From Methylobacterium sp. PvR107 (GTDB lineage: Bacteria > Pseudomonadota > Alphaproteobacteria > Rhizobiales > Beijerinckiaceae): a DNA stretch of 64,000 nucleotides. Under the pieces are notes generated by a model that ran no database searches, was not told where the DNA came from, and saw only the letters and a list, made by a program, of their open reading frames with translations. The stretch spans positions 4,925,501 to 4,989,500 of the forward strand of contig NZ_JAFIBW010000001.1 of NCBI RefSeq assembly GCF_017833295.1. Reading direction: 5' to 3'. The number at the start of each line of letters is the position of its first letter. Within the stretch, counting starts at the first letter, position 1. Shown piece by piece: positions 48,547 to 58,689 of the stretch. The position numbers and the translations under genes were made by a program.

Positions 48547-48596
48547 AGCGTGACCCGGCGACCGGATTGTCCGCAGAAATATGAGCCCGGACGCTC

Positions 48597-49646
48597 TCAG
48601 CTTCCGGGCAGATCGTGGACCTCGTCGAAGAAGAATTCCTTCCAACTCATCGGCTTCTGCTTGATGTAGCCGGCGCGGGAGAAGAATTGCGCGGCCGGGA
48701 GCAAATTCTGTGGGGCTGCGGAGAACACCATGCCCGGTCGCGCGATGAGAGCGGCGAGCGTGTCCGCCGAGATGCTCTCCTTGTTGACCTCGAGGTAGAT
48801 CCTGGCCGCCGCCGGCTTATCCGTGTCGACGAGGGCGATGGCTTCCTTGATGGCCGCGACGAACGCAGCGATGATCTTGGGATTGGCATCGTGGAACGTC
48901 GTCGTGCTGTAGACGCAGCCATTGGTGATCGGTCCGCCCATCACGGTGACGGAATCGAGGACCTCGTGGACGTCCGGCATGGCCAGCTCCAGATCCTGGT
49001 AGGGCGGCTGAGAAAAATGCGCGGTGACGCCATTGTTCTTGTTCTGCAGCGCGATCATCGCGTCCGGATGCCCCATGCCGACCGTCATCGCGTTGAACTT
49101 CTCCAGAGCGCCGGCTCCGAACTGCTTCTCGACGGCGATGCCCAGCACCGCCGGTTGCGTGCCGACCCGGATGGTCGGGACCGCGATCCGGTCGGCGGCG
49201 CCGAAATCGGCCAGCGTCTTCACGGCGGGATTGTTGGTGACGAGCTTCATCGGCAGGGCGCCGGTCGCCACGACGCCCTTCACCCGCCCGTTCGTCTTGC
49301 CCCACATGATCAGCATGTTCGGGCCGCCGCTGATGACCATGTCGACGCCGCCCGACAGCAGCGCGTCGTTGCTGGCGCCCCCGTTGGTCAGGCGCGTCCA
49401 CGTCACCCGGAGGTTGTCGATCCCGGCAGCCTTGGCATGCTTCTCCACGAGGCCGAGCTTCTCGGCGATCACGGCGGGGAGGTAGGACAGGCCCGGCTGC
49501 TTCGCGATGCGGAGTTCGCCGGCCTCGGCGCGCGCGGCACCTGACCGGATCAGAGGCGCGCCGAAGGCGGCGGCCGAAAGGCCGGCCCGGAGGAGCGTCC
49601 GCCGGGTGGAGCCGCAACGATCTGTCTTGGTGTCGCCGGAACGCAT
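48597..49646 (-). CDS. Orphan SsuA/TauA/NMT1-like ABC substrate-binding protein (Tat signal)
   Basis: The 349-residue protein starts with a Tat-like signal (STRRTLLRAGLSAAAFGAPL), cleaved near ARAEA. The mature part is a type-II binding fold of the nitrate/sulfonate/taurine group: LRIAKQPGLSYLPAVIAEKL, SGGVDMVISGGPNMLIMWGK and NGVTAHFSQPPYQDLEL. No ABC permease or ATPase is adjacent. Ligands of relatives include sulfonates, taurine and pyrimidine precursors; the real ligand is unknown. REP-like elements flank it on both sides. Confidence 0.85.
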   Translation of the reverse strand: MRSGDTKTDRCGSTRRTLLRAGLSAAAFGAPLIRSGAARAEAGELRIAKQPGLSYLPAVIAEKLGLVEKHAKAAGIDNLRVTWTRLTNGGASNDALLSGGVDMVISGGPNMLIMWGKTNGRVKGVVATGALPMKLVTNNPAVKTLADFGAADRIAVPTIRVGTQPAVLGIAVEKQFGAGALEKFNAMTVGMGHPDAMIALQNKNNGVTAHFSQPPYQDLELAMPDVHEVLDSVTVMGGPITNGCVYSTTTFHDANPKIIAAFVAAIKEAIALVDTDKPAAARIYLEVNKESISADTLAALIARPGMVFSAAPQNLLPAAQFFSRAGYIKQKPMSWKEFFFDEVHDLPGS

Positions 49647-49839
49647 GCAGCTCTCGTCTCAGAAGGATGATCCAGCCGGTCTCGCCGGCCGAAATGCATC
49701 CTGACGCTACTGCATTAGGGCCATGGCGGGTAGGCAGGTGCTGTATTCAGGTGAGACAGAAATATCGGTGTCGCGTGTGCAGGCGGCCGGGCGGTGCGAG
49801 GCGGTGTCCGGACAGGGCGTTCGGCGCGCGTCCCGCGCT

Positions 49840-49933
49840 CCGTCATCACGGGCGCCGTAACGTGACCCAGGGCAACGCAACCTCTGAGATCGTGGCGATG
49901 CCCTGGATTGCTTCGCTCCGCGCGCAACGACGG
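49840..49933. repeat. REP-pair-like palindromic element (copy 3)
   Basis: The left arm is CCGTCATCACGGGCGCCGTA followed by ACGTGACCCAGGGC. The right arm is GCCCTGGATTGCTTCGCTCC followed by GCGCGCAACGACGG. Read on the other strand, the right arm starts CCGTCGTTGCGCGCGGAGCG, matching the family. Confidence 0.65.
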
Positions 49934-49950
49934 TGAGGCCGCGAGCACCT

Positions 49951-50058
49951 CATTCCGGGACTGCGTGGCGGGGCGCGAAATCCAGAACCGCGACGCCATG
50001 CTGCGCATGCGTCGCGGTTCGGGGTCCCGGGCTCGCCTGCTGCAGCCCGGAACGAATG
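49951..50058. repeat. Second-family palindromic element (copy A)
   Basis: CATTCCGGGACTGCGTGGCG on the left and GGGCTCGCCTGCTGCAGCCC with GGAACGAATG on the right form the outer arms; ATCCAGAACCGCGACGC and GCGTCGCGGTTC form an inner hairpin. It is related to copies at 59562-59660 and 61812-61926. Confidence 0.55.
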
Positions 50059-50205
50059 CGTCCGGTTGGACTCGGCCCCCGACGTGCACCCTGCGCCGTG
50101 AACGCGGTAGGGCCGACTTGCCGCGAGCAGCAGGCCGGCCCATCGCTCTACCGGACACCATCGGGCAGCGTGGTCACCGCCCGCCCGATGACACCGATAT
50201 CCGGT

Positions 50206-53200
50206 TTACGAGCAGCCGGTGGTGCTCCCGCACGTGTCGCACTTCAGGCAGGTGCCGTTGCGGACCAGCGTGAAGTTCGCGCATTCCGGGCAGGCCTCAC
50301 CGACATAACCCTTCATCTTCGCCTCGGCGCGGCGGTCGGCGACCGTCCGTTCCGCCTTTCCGAAGGGGAGGGTGTCGGCGATCGTCTCGACCTGACCGGC
50401 AACCGCCGGCTCGACCTTCAGCGCCGTGCTGCCGCGGATCGCGTGCACCGTGCCGCCGGCCGGAGCCGACTGCCCGGCGCTGGCAGCACCGACCCCGATG
50501 CTGGCACCGGCCGGGCCACCCTGGATCAGGGTGAGCCGGTCGGCCGAGCCGCGCAGGAGGCCGCGGGAGACGACCGAGGAAGCCGGCGCGGGCTTCGGAC
50601 CCTCGCGGGTCGTGTCGCCGCTCTCGCCGCCGCCGATCACCGTGCCGCCGATCTCGGCGGGGCTGACATGGGCGAGGTCGGCGCGGCCGAGATAAGACAC
50701 CGCCAGCTCGCGGAACACGTAGTCGAGGAGCGAGGTCGCGTTCTTGATCGCGTCGTTACCCTGCACGAAGCCCGCCGGCTCGAACCGCGTGAAGGTGAAG
50801 GCCTCCACGTATTCCTCCAGCGGCACGCCGTACTGGAGGCCGAGCGAGATCGCGATGGCGAAGTTGTTCATCAGGCTCCGGAAGGTCGCGCCCTCCTTGT
50901 GCATGTCGATGAAGATCTCGCCGAGGCGGCCGTCGTCGTACTCGCCGGTGCGCAGGTAGACCTTGTGGCCGCCCACCACCGCCTTCTGGGTGTAGCCCTT
51001 CCGGCGGGTCGGCAGCTTCTCGCGGGAGCGGATCCGCTCCACGCGCTCGATCACCCGCTCGACGATCTTCTCCGCCACCGCGGCGGCCTTGGCGGCGGCC
51101 GGCGCCTGCATCAGCGCCTCGATCCCCTCATCGGCCTCGTCGTCCTCATCGGCAATCAGGGCCGAGTTGAGCGGCTGCGACAGCTTCGAGCCGTCGCGGT
51201 ACAAGGCGTTCGCCTTGAGGGCGAGGCGCCAGGACAGCAGGTAGGCCGCCTTGCAATCTTCCACCGTGGCGTCGTTCGGCATGTTGATGGTCTTGGAGAT
51301 CGCCCCCGAGATGAAGGGCTGCGCCGCCGCCATCATGCGGATGTGGCTCTCGACCGAGAGGTAGCGCTTGCCGATCCGGCCGCACGGGTTGGCGCAGTCG
51401 AAGACCGGGTAGTGCTCGACCTTAAGGAAGGGCGCGCCCTCCAGCGTCATCGCCCCGCAGATATGGGTGTTGGCAGCCTCGATCTCCTTCTTGGAAAAAC
51501 CGAGGAACGCCAGCAGCTCGAAGGTCGGGTCCGCCAGCTTCTCGGCCGGGACCTTGAGGGTCTGGGTCAGGAAGTCGTCGCCGAGCGTCCAGCGGTTGAA
51601 CACGAACTTGATGTCGAAGGCCGACTTCAGACCCTTCTCGACCGCCGCGATCTTCTCGTCCGAGAAACCCTTGGCGCGGAGCGTCGTCGGGTTGACGCCC
51701 GGCGCCTGACCCATCGAGCCGTGACCGACCGCGTAGGCCTCGATCTCGGCGATCTCGGATTCGCGGTAGCCGAGCGCCCGCAGGGCGTCCGGGGCGGCCT
51801 GGTTGATGATCTTGAAGTAGCCGCCGCCGGCCAGCTTCTTGAACTTCACCAGGGCGAAGTCGGGCTCGATGCCGGTCGTGTCGCAATCCATCACGAGGCC
51901 GATCGTGCCGGTCGGCGCGATCACGGTGGCCTGCGCGTTGCGGTAGCCGTGCTCCTCGCCGAGCTTCAGCGCCCGGTCCCAGGCGGCGCGGGCATGGTCG
52001 CCAAGATCCGCCTGCGGGATGTTGGCGTGGTCGAGGGCGACCGGAGCGACGTTCAGGAACTCGTAGCCCTCGGTCTCGCCATGCGCGGCCCGGCGGTGGT
52101 TGCGGATGACCCGCAGCATCGCGTCGGCATTCTCGTCATAGGCCGGGAAGGTGCCGAGTTCCGCCGCCATCTCGGCCGAGGTGGCGTAGGCGACGCCGGT
52201 CATGATCGCGGTGAGCGCACCGGCCAGAGCCCGGCCCGCGTCGGAATCGTAAGGCAGGCCCATGGTCATCAGCAGGCCGCCGATATTGGCGTAGCCGAGG
52301 CCGAGCGTCCGGTAGCGGTATGAGAGCTCCGCGATCTCCTTCGAGGGGAACTGCGCCATCATCACGGAGATCTCGAGCACCACCGTCCAGAGGCGGTTGA
52401 GATGCTCGAATGCCTCCACGTCGAAGCGCTTGGTCTCCCGGTCGTACATCGTCAGCAGGTTCGCCGAGGCGAGATTGCAGGCGGTGTCGTCGAGGAACAT
52501 GTACTCGGAGCACGGGTTCGAGGCCCGGATCCGCCCGCCCGCCGGGCAGGTGTGCCAGTCGTTCATCGTGGTGTTGAAATGCAGGCCCGGATCGGCCGAG
52601 GCCCAGGCCGCTTCGCCGATCCGCTCCCACAGGTCGCGGGCCTTGAGGGTCTTGGTGACCTTGCCGGTGGTGCGGGCCTGGAGGGTCCAGTCGGCATCCG
52701 CCTCGACGGCGCGCAGGAAGTCGTCGGTCAGCGAGACCGAGTTGTTGGAGTTCTGCCCGGCGACCGTCAGGTAGGCCTCCGAATCCCAGTCGGTGTCGTA
52801 GACGGGAAAATCGATCTTGGTGAAGCCTTGCCGGGCGAACTGCACGACGCGCTTGATGTAGGAATCCGGCACGGAGGCGCGGCGGGCAGCCTTGATCTCG
52901 CGCTTGAGCGCCGGGTTGCGCTCCGGATCGAAGCAGGCATCCCCTTCCGCCTCGCACTGCGTGCAGGCCTTCATCACCAGGTTCAGGTGCTTGGAGACGA
53001 CCTTCGAGCCGGTCACCAGCGCGGCGACCTTCTGCTCCTCCTTCACCTTCCAGTCGATGAAGGATTCGATATCCGGGTGGTCGATATCGACGATCACCAT
53101 CTTGGCGGCGCGCCGCGTGGTGCCGCCGGACTTGATCGCGCCGGCCGCCCGGTCGCCGATCTTGAGGAAGCTCATCAGGCCGGATGACTTGCCGCCGCCG

Positions 53201-53937
53201 CCGAGCTTCTCGTTCTCGCCGCGCAGCATCGAGAAGTTGGATCCGGTACCCGAGCCGTACTTGAACAGGCGCGCCTCACGCACCCACAGATCCATGATGC
53301 CGCCCTCGTTCACGAGGTCGTCCTGGACCGACTGGATGAAGCAGGCATGGGGCTGCGGGTGCTCGTAGGCCGAGGCCGACTTGGTCAGCGCGCCGGTCTG
53401 CGGGTCGCAGTAATAGTGGCCCTGGCTCGGCCCATCGATGCCGTAGGCCCAGTGCAGGCCGGTGTTGAACCATTGCGGCGAGTTCGGCGCCACCATCTGG
53501 CGGGCGAACATGAAGCGCAGCTCGTCCATGAACGCCGCCGCGTCGTCCTCTGACGAGAAGTAGCCGCCCTTCCAGCCCCAGTAGGTCCAGCAGCCCGCGA
53601 GCCGGTCGAAGACCTGGGTGGCGGAGGATTCGGAGACGAACCGCTCATCCTCGGGGAGCTCCGCCAGCGCAGCCTCGTCCGGCACCGAGCGCCACAGGAA
53701 GGACGGGATCGCGTTCTCCTCGACCTTGCGCAGCCGCGCCGGGACGCCCGCCTTGCGGAAGTACTTCTGCGCGAGCACGTCGCTCGCCACCTGGCTCCAG
53801 CTCTCCGGCACGTCGATGCCGTCGAGGCGGAAGACCACCGACCCGTCGGGGTTGCGGATCTCGCTCAGCGCCTTGCGGAACGTGATGCTGGCGTAGGGCG
53901 ATTGTCCGGCCGTTGTGTAGCGACGCTCGAACCGCAT
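50206..53937 (-). CDS. nrdJ: Vitamin B12-dependent (class II) ribonucleotide reductase
   Basis: The 1243-residue enzyme reduces ribonucleotides with adenosylcobalamin and needs no oxygen. The active-site loop [20 protein letters not shown] holds the radical Cys with the nearby Asn and Glu. The N-terminal region has [20 protein letters not shown] and [20 protein letters not shown]. The C-terminus ([12 protein letters not shown], then [15 protein letters not shown]) carries paired cysteines that re-reduce the active site and bind Zn. The start is ATG 53937, with GGAGAGG about 8 bases upstream. It is the usual RNR of Methylobacterium-like bacteria. Tandem NrdR-like boxes lie about 210-255 bp upstream of the start. 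Confidence 0.96.
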   Translation of the reverse strand: MRFERRYTTAGQSPYASITFRKALSEIRNPDGSVVFRLDGIDVPESWSQVASDVLAQKYFRKAGVPARLRKVEENAIPSFLWRSVPDEAALAELPEDERFVSESSATQVFDRLAGCWTYWGWKGGYFSSEDDAAAFMDELRFMFARQMVAPNSPQWFNTGLHWAYGIDGPSQGHYYCDPQTGALTKSASAYEHPQPHACFIQSVQDDLVNEGGIMDLWVREARLFKYGSGTGSNFSMLRGENEKLGGGGKSSGLMSFLKIGDRAAGAIKSGGTTRRAAKMVIVDIDHPDIESFIDWKVKEEQKVAALVTGSKVVSKHLNLVMKACTQCEAEGDACFDPERNPALKREIKAARRASVPDSYIKRVVQFARQGFTKIDFPVYDTDWDSEAYLTVAGQNSNNSVSLTDDFLRAVEADADWTLQARTTGKVTKTLKARDLWERIGEAAWASADPGLHFNTTMNDWHTCPAGGRIRASNPCSEYMFLDDTACNLASANLLTMYDRETKRFDVEAFEHLNRLWTVVLEISVMMAQFPSKEIAELSYRYRTLGLGYANIGGLLMTMGLPYDSDAGRALAGALTAIMTGVAYATSAEMAAELGTFPAYDENADAMLRVIRNHRRAAHGETEGYEFLNVAPVALDHANIPQADLGDHARAAWDRALKLGEEHGYRNAQATVIAPTGTIGLVMDCDTTGIEPDFALVKFKKLAGGGYFKIINQAAPDALRALGYRESEIAEIEAYAVGHGSMGQAPGVNPTTLRAKGFSDEKIAAVEKGLKSAFDIKFVFNRWTLGDDFLTQTLKVPAEKLADPTFELLAFLGFSKKEIEAANTHICGAMTLEGAPFLKVEHYPVFDCANPCGRIGKRYLSVESHIRMMAAAQPFISGAISKTINMPNDATVEDCKAAYLLSWRLALKANALYRDGSKLSQPLNSALIADEDDEADEGIEALMQAPAAAKAAAVAEKIVERVIERVERIRSREKLPTRRKGYTQKAVVGGHKVYLRTGEYDDGRLGEIFIDMHKEGATFRSLMNNFAIAISLGLQYGVPLEEYVEAFTFTRFEPAGFVQGNDAIKNATSLLDYVFRELAVSYLGRADLAHVSPAEIGGTVIGGGESGDTTREGPKPAPASSVVSRGLLRGSADRLTLIQGGPAGASIGVGAASAGQSAPAGGTVHAIRGSTALKVEPAVAGQVETIADTLPFGKAERTVADRRAEAKMKGYVGEACPECANFTLVRNGTCLKCDTCGSTTGCS

Positions 53938-53996
53938 GAAACACACCTCTCCCGACGGGACACGATGGTCCCGGTCCCGCGCGACGCGGGGTCTGT

Positions 53997-54010
53997 TCCC
54001 AATATTGGGA
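53997..54010. promoter_or_regulatory. Perfect 14-bp palindrome in the nrdJ leader
   Basis: TCCCAATATTGGGA is self-complementary and lies 60 bp upstream of the nrdJ ATG. It may be an operator or part of a leader hairpin. No factor can be assigned. Confidence 0.35.
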
Positions 54011-54145
54011 TTCGCGCCCGAACACGTCCGGTGGCGGACGTGCCTCGGTCTCGCGAACAAAATCTAGGAACGGTCGCCCCTGTCCAACGCACCACAATCC
54101 AGGGGCGCGACCGATGCAGGGAGATTACCGCTGCCTTCGCTCTTA

Positions 54146-54193
54146 CGTCAACAAGTAGTGTTCGGTGGGCTTGTTCCCCGCTAGATGTTGTGC
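54146..54193. promoter_or_regulatory. Tandem NrdR-like boxes upstream of nrdJ
   Basis: CGTCAACAAGTAGTGT (54146-54161) and CCGCTAGATGTTGTGC (54178-54193) match the NrdR consensus acaCwAtATaTwGtgt at about 10 and 11 of 16 positions. They start exactly 32 bp apart, the three-turn spacing typical of NrdR box pairs. Their position before a ribonucleotide reductase gene supports the call. Confidence 0.5.
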
Positions 54194-54208
54194 CGGCTTG
54201 CAAAAGCC

Positions 54209-54235
54209 TGTGGATATCGTCCGTGGTGCGGATAA
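54209..54235. promoter_or_regulatory. Two DnaA-box-like 9-mers
   Basis: TGTGGATAT (54209-54217) and TGCGGATAA (54227-54235) each differ by one base from TGTGGATAA. They lie in the same orientation 18 bp apart, next to the NrdR-like boxes. Short motifs like these can arise by chance. Confidence 0.25.
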
Positions 54236-54450
54236 GTGTCCTTCTGGCTTTCCGGATTCCGGCCGGGAAAATTTTAGATTCACAGGGGTCGGCGGCGCCG
54301 ATTCCGGGAACTTTGCCGCGATCGCCGATTGGGCGCGCCCAGCGTTGCCGCCGCGCGACACTTCCGTACGGCCGCTGGACTCGCGCGCGCGCGGTCACCA
54401 TAACGGCGCCGGAAGCGCCTCCGCGGCGCGGCACGATTTCGGGATCGGCG

Positions 54451-54867
54451 ATGGCGCTGAAGGACACTTTGCTGCGCGTCTTCACGTGGTGGAACGGCCA
54501 GACCGTCTCCCTCGCGCTCCAGACCGCACGCACCGGCATCTTCGTCGGCGAAGACGATTTCGGGAACAAGTACTACAAGGCGGAAGGCGCCCTCATCGAC
54601 CGCTCGGTCGGCTCCGAGCGGCGCTGGGTGATCTATAACGGCTACGCCGACGCCTCGAAGGTGCCCCCGGGCTGGCGCGGCTGGCTCTGCCACAACGTCG
54701 ATCTCGCGCCGAGCGAGGAGAACTACCAGCCGAAGGCATGGCAGAAGCCGCACGTCGAGAACCAGACCGGGACGCCGAACGCGTACCGGCCGGCGGGTTC
54801 ACAGCTGTCCTGGGGGCAGCGCCCCGCTGCCACCGGCGACTACGTGTCCTGGACCCCGGGCGACTAG
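54451..54867 (+). CDS. NDUFA12/B17.2-like NADH:ubiquinone oxidoreductase subunit
   Basis: The 138-residue protein matches the bacterial NDUFA12 family, a supernumerary complex I subunit kept in alphaproteobacteria and mitochondria. Signatures are FVGEDDFGNKYYKA, RRWVIYNGYADASKVPPGWR and the W-L-C-H segment. The start ATG 54451 fits the family N-terminus MALKDTLLRVFTWWNGQT. It is followed at 54994 by DUF2155, as in most Hyphomicrobiales. Confidence 0.92.
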   Translation: MALKDTLLRVFTWWNGQTVSLALQTARTGIFVGEDDFGNKYYKAEGALIDRSVGSERRWVIYNGYADASKVPPGWRGWLCHNVDLAPSEENYQPKAWQKPHVENQTGTPNAYRPAGSQLSWGQRPAATGDYVSWTPGD

Positions 54868-54993
54868 AGAGCGGGACACCGGCCACCGGCGCCCTTTTGC
54901 CGCCACCGTTCCGGTGTTCATGGCGGGCCAATCCCGAACGTCCGCCGCGCAATCGTTGGCGCGGCCGGCCACCCTCGTCTAGGGGTCCGAGCC

Positions 54994-55653
54994 TTGAGCC
55001 GCATCACCGCCCTCGCACGCCGCGCGCTCCTGCCGAGCCTCGCGCTCGCCCTCTGCGCGGGCCCCGCCGCCGCCGACAAGATCAAGAACCCGACCGCTGT
55101 GTTCTCCGGTCTCGACAAGATCACCGGCCGGATCGTCTCCTTCGAGGTGGCGGTGGACGAGACGGTGCAGTTCGGTGCCCTGCAGCTGACTCCGCGGGTC
55201 TGCTATACCCGCCCGCCGACCGAGAGCGCCAAGACCACGGCGTTTCTGGAGGTCGACGAGGTGACCCTGGACAACAAGTATCGCCGGATCTTCACCGGCT
55301 GGATGTTCGCGTCGAGCCCGGGCCTGCACGCGATCGAGCACCCGATCTACGACGTGTGGCTCGTCGATTGTAAGGGCGGCGCCGACGTGATCGCCGAAGC
55401 GAAGGAGCAGGAGGACGTCCCCGCCGTCGCGGCCAAGCCCGAGAAGGCGAAGCGCCCGAGCAAGGACGCCACCAAGACCGCCCAGCAGCTCAACGCCGCC
55501 GGTCAGGTGGACGTGGAAGCGCCGCGCGGCGTGCCGGTCCAGCCCCGCCAGAAGCCCTCGCGCAAGTTCTTCCCGTCGAACGAGGGCCCCGCGGCGGCCC
55601 CGCCGCCGGCGCCGCAGCAGCCGCAAAACCTGTTCGACGCGCTGTTCCGCTGA
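54994..55653 (+). CDS. DUF2155 secreted protein
   Basis: The 219-residue protein starts at TTG 54994 with a signal peptide cleaved near GPAAA-DKIKN. The DUF2155 domain (about 30-130) includes KITGRIVSFEVAVDETVQFG, the paired cysteines in TPRVCYTRPPTE and WLVDCKGG, and SSPGLHAIEHPIYDVWLV. The C-terminal third is a low-complexity Lys/Pro/Ala tail ending PQNLFDALFR. The function of the family is unknown. It is placed, as in relatives, between the NDUFA12-like gene and aat. Confidence 0.88.
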   Translation: MSRITALARRALLPSLALALCAGPAAADKIKNPTAVFSGLDKITGRIVSFEVAVDETVQFGALQLTPRVCYTRPPTESAKTTAFLEVDEVTLDNKYRRIFTGWMFASSPGLHAIEHPIYDVWLVDCKGGADVIAEAKEQEDVPAVAAKPEKAKRPSKDATKTAQQLNAAGQVDVEAPRGVPVQPRQKPSRKFFPSNEGPAAAPPPAPQQPQNLFDALFR

Positions 55654-55702
55654 GGCTCAGTCACACCGCCTTGGTTTGAAGGGGCGGGTGGCGTCAGCCT
55701 CT

Positions 55703-55794
55703 CCGTCATTGCGAGCGCAACGACGTGACCCAGGGCAGCGCGACATTTTCGAGCGTGGCGCTGCCGGATTGCTGTGCTCGGCTCACAAGGACGG
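55703..55794. repeat. REP-pair-like palindromic element (copy 4)
   Basis: The left arm begins CCGTCATTGCGAGCGCAACG and contains CCCAGGGCAGCGC; the right arm contains GCGCTGCCGGATTGCTGTGC and ends GGCTCACAAGGACGG. The arms are imperfect inverted copies around about 15 bases and could fold into one long hairpin. It lies between the convergent DUF2155 and aat genes. Confidence 0.65.
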
Positions 55795-55862
55795 CTGACC
55801 CAACGGCATCGGCTTAAGTCGGCAAGTCGCAGGGTGCCGCGTTTGGCGCAGGCATCCGAACG

Positions 55863-56540
55863 CTAGGCGCCGTCCGTGCCGCCCAGCGCGTCCAGCACTC
55901 GCGCACCCGTCACCGAGCCGTCGCAGGGCCAGACGTTCCAGTCGCCCGCATGGTCGAGGGCCTCGGCGAGCCGCCGCTTGTAGACGTGGCGCGGGAGTTC
56001 CTCGGCGCCGAACTGCGTCAGGTGTTCGGTGACGAACTGGGTGTCGGCAAGCCGGTATCGCCCCGCGCGCAGGCGGCCCATCAGGTGGACGAGGGCGACC
56101 TTCGAGGCATCGCGCACTTCGTGGAACATGCTCTCGCCGAAGAAGGCCGCACCCAGCGACACGCCGTAAAGGCCGCCGACGAGCTGGCCGCCGGCATAGA
56201 CCTCCACGGTGTGGACGTAGCCGAGATCGTAGAGGGCGCCGTAGAGTTCGCGGATGCGCCCGTTGATCCAGGTGCGCTCGCTGTCTCGGCGGGGGGCAGC
56301 GCAGCCCTCGATGACACCCTCGAAATCCGTGTCGCAACGGATCTCGAACTGGTCGGACCGGACGGTCCGGGCGAGGCGCCGTGAGACCCGAAATCCGTCC
56401 AGGGGCAGGACGCCGCGCGCCTTCGGCTCGACCCAGTAGAGGGTCGGATCCTGGGCATCCTCGGCCATCGGGAAGATGCCGGCTGCGTAGGCCTTCAGCA
56501 GGATCTCGGGGGTGATGTCCACGCGGGTGGGATCGTGCAT
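55863..56540 (-). CDS. aat: Leucyl/phenylalanyl-tRNA--protein transferase
   Basis: The 225-residue enzyme adds Leu or Phe from aminoacyl-tRNA to N-terminal Arg/Lys of proteins, marking them for ClpS/ClpAP. Signatures are [40 protein letters not shown] and [20 protein letters not shown]. The length is normal. It lies 66 bases downstream of accC on the same strand, a conserved arrangement in this order of bacteria. Confidence 0.95.
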   Translation of the reverse strand: MHDPTRVDITPEILLKAYAAGIFPMAEDAQDPTLYWVEPKARGVLPLDGFRVSRRLARTVRSDQFEIRCDTDFEGVIEGCAAPRRDSERTWINGRIRELYGALYDLGYVHTVEVYAGGQLVGGLYGVSLGAAFFGESMFHEVRDASKVALVHLMGRLRAGRYRLADTQFVTEHLTQFGAEELPRHVYKRRLAEALDHAGDWNVWPCDGSVTGARVLDALGGTDGA

Positions 56541-56606
56541 GGCGTCAGTGTCGCGCGCGGCCGGCCCGAAGGCCAGAGGCCGCGGCTGCCCCAGGATAGC
56601 GCGGCC

Positions 56607-57959
56607 TCAGACCTTCATGCCCCCATCTTCCAGGAAATGCTCCAGCCAGTGGATGTCGTAAAGACCGTTCTGCACGTCCGGGTTGCGGACCAGGGTCCGG
56701 AACAGCGGCAGCGTCGTGTCGATGCCGTCGATGACAAACTCGTCCAGGGCCCGTCGCAGGCGCATCAAGCACTCGTTGCGTGTGCGGCCGTGCACGATCA
56801 GCTTGCCGATCAGCGAGTCGTAGTTCGGCGGGATCCGGTAGCCCTGAAAGGCCGCTGAGTCGACGCGAATGCCGAGGCCGCCCGGCGTATGGTAGTGCGT
56901 GATCTCGCCGGGCGACGGCCGGAAGGTCTCCGGGTGCTCGGCGTTGATCCGGCACTCGATGGCGTGGCCCTCGACCTTGATGTCGGACTGGCTCACCGAG
57001 AGCGAACCGCCCGACGCAACCTGGATCTGCTCGATGACGAGGTCGATCCCGGTGATCATCTCGGTTACCGGATGCTCGACCTGGATCCGGGTGTTCATCT
57101 CGATGAAGTAGAACCGGCCGTCCTCGTACAGGAACTCGACCGTGCCGGCGCCGAGATAGCCGAGCTCCTTCATGGCGTTGGCGCAGATGCCACCGATCTC
57201 GGCGCGCATCGATTCGTTGAGCGCCGGCGAGCCGCCTTCCTCCCAGACCTTCTGGTGGCGGCGCTGCAGCGAGCAGTCGCGCTCGGCGAGATGGACGGCC
57301 CCGCCGCGCCCGTCGCCCAGCACCTGCACCTCGATGTGCCGGGGCTTCTCGAGGTACTTCTCGAGGTAGACCGCGTCGTCGCCGAAGGCGGCCTTGGCCT
57401 CGGATTTGGCCATGCCGATCGCCTGCTCCAGTTCGGCCTCGGAGCGCGCCACCTTCATGCCGCGCCCGCCGCCGCCCGCCGCCGCCTTGACCAGGACCGG
57501 ATACCCGATTTCGGCAGCCACGCGCTTGGCGGTGTCGGCATCCTCGACGCCGCCTTCGGAGCCAGGCACGCAGGGAATGCCGAGCTTCAGCGCCGTGCGC
57601 TTGGCCTCGATCTTGTCGCCCATGGTGCGGATGTGATGCGCCTTGGGGCCGATGAAGCCGATCTGATGGTGCGCCAGTACATCGGCGAAGCGGGCATTCT
57701 CCGAGAGGAAGCCGTAGCCGGGATGAACCGCATCCGCGCCGGTGATCTCGCAGGCCGCGATGATGGACGGGATGTTGAGGTAGCTGTCGCGCGCGGCCGG
57801 TGGCCCGATGCAGACGCTCTCGTCGGCGAGCCGGACATGCATGGCGTCGGCATCGGCCGTGGAATGGACCGCCACGGTGGCGATCCCGAGTTCCTTCGCC
57901 GCCCGCAGGATGCGCAGGGCGATCTCGCCGCGGTTCGCGATCAGGATCTTGTCGAACAT
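56607..57959 (-). CDS. accC: Biotin carboxylase subunit of acetyl-CoA carboxylase
   Basis: The 450-residue ATP-grasp enzyme carboxylates the biotin of AccB. It has the N-terminal [20 protein letters not shown], the glycine-rich ATP loop [33 protein letters not shown], and the catalytic-centre segment [18 protein letters not shown]. The length equals E. coli AccC (449). It starts 105 bases after accB ends. Confidence 0.97.
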   Translation of the reverse strand: MFDKILIANRGEIALRILRAAKELGIATVAVHSTADADAMHVRLADESVCIGPPAARDSYLNIPSIIAACEITGADAVHPGYGFLSENARFADVLAHHQIGFIGPKAHHIRTMGDKIEAKRTALKLGIPCVPGSEGGVEDADTAKRVAAEIGYPVLVKAAAGGGGRGMKVARSEAELEQAIGMAKSEAKAAFGDDAVYLEKYLEKPRHIEVQVLGDGRGGAVHLAERDCSLQRRHQKVWEEGGSPALNESMRAEIGGICANAMKELGYLGAGTVEFLYEDGRFYFIEMNTRIQVEHPVTEMITGIDLVIEQIQVASGGSLSVSQSDIKVEGHAIECRINAEHPETFRPSPGEITHYHTPGGLGIRVDSAAFQGYRIPPNYDSLIGKLIVHGRTRNECLMRLRRALDEFVIDGIDTTLPLFRTLVRNPDVQNGLYDIHWLEHFLEDGGMKV

Positions 57960-58064
57960 CGGACCCGTTAGGGCGTCCTGGCGATCCCGGACCGCGCAGG
58001 AGGCTCTATCCTCTGGTTAAGCGGCGTCTTCCAGGACTGAGCTGCGATCGGCCTGGCGGACGTC

Positions 58065-58538
58065 CTAGCTGATGACGAGCAGGGCCTCGCCGAACTCGAC
58101 CGGCTGGCCGTCCTCGACGAAGATGGCGCTGACCGTGCCGGCGCGCGGCGCCACGATCTCGTTGAAGGTCTTCATCGCCTCGATGAGCAGCAGCTTGTCG
58201 CCGGCCTCGACCCGCGAGCCGATATCGACGAACGCCTTCGCGTCAGGCGACGGACGGAGATAGGCGGTGCCGACCATCGGCGAGGGCACGGTGCCGGGCT
58301 GCGATCGCGCCGGCTCTGCGGGAGCGAGGGCGGATGGCGCCGCGGACACGGCCGCCGGTGGTGGCGCCGCCGCCAGCGGAGCGGGCGCCGCGACCTGAAC
58401 ACTCACGGGTTCGAGACGCCGCGCCACGCGGATGCGCAGGTCGCCCTTCTCGACCTCGATCTCGGACAGGCCGGTCTCGGTGACGAGGTTGGCGAGCTCG
58501 CGCACGAGCTCGGGATCGATAGCGTCGTTCTTTGGCAT
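58065..58538 (-). CDS. accB: Biotin carboxyl carrier protein of acetyl-CoA carboxylase
   Basis: The 157-residue protein has an N-terminal helical region, an Ala/Pro linker (about 50-80) and a C-terminal biotinyl domain with Lys123 in the biotinylation motif EAMKTFNEI. The flanking [20 protein letters not shown] is typical. It is the first gene of accB-accC. The usual upstream neighbour aroQ is absent; the 151 bases up to dsbA hold no gene. Confidence 0.96.
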   Translation of the reverse strand: MPKNDAIDPELVRELANLVTETGLSEIEVEKGDLRIRVARRLEPVSVQVAAPAPLAAAPPPAAVSAAPSALAPAEPARSQPGTVPSPMVGTAYLRPSPDAKAFVDIGSRVEAGDKLLLIEAMKTFNEIVAPRAGTVSAIFVEDGQPVEFGEALLVIS

Positions 58539-58689
58539 CCGGCCTACTTCGTCTCGCGGCGCGTCAGTCCGTCCAACCGAGTCGGCGCTGGACCGCGGCC
58601 CTGCGGCTGGCGGCTCTTAGACGAAGGCGCCCCGCCGCGACAAGGCTGCACGCGACGCCTTCCATGGTCCAACGGCCCGGATCGTCAGC

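Larger units (their letters stand above)
49647..50205. other. 559-bp intergenic region made largely of two palindromic repeats
   Basis: Between the binding protein start and the nrdJ end the sequence is mainly a REP-pair element (49840-49933) and a second-family element (49951-50058). No gene is supported. Confidence 0.6.
53938..54450. other. 513-bp divergent region between nrdJ and the NDUFA12-like gene
   Basis: This region holds a 14-bp palindrome (53997-54010), the NrdR-like pair (54146-54193) and DnaA-box-like 9-mers (54209-54235), all listed separately. No gene or B12 riboswitch was seen. It must contain both divergent promoters. Confidence 0.55.

Noticed and set aside
53938..54200. Possible cobalamin riboswitch for the B12-dependent reductase
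   Set aside because: No B12-box-like core was found in the leader, and class II reductases are usually not controlled that way.
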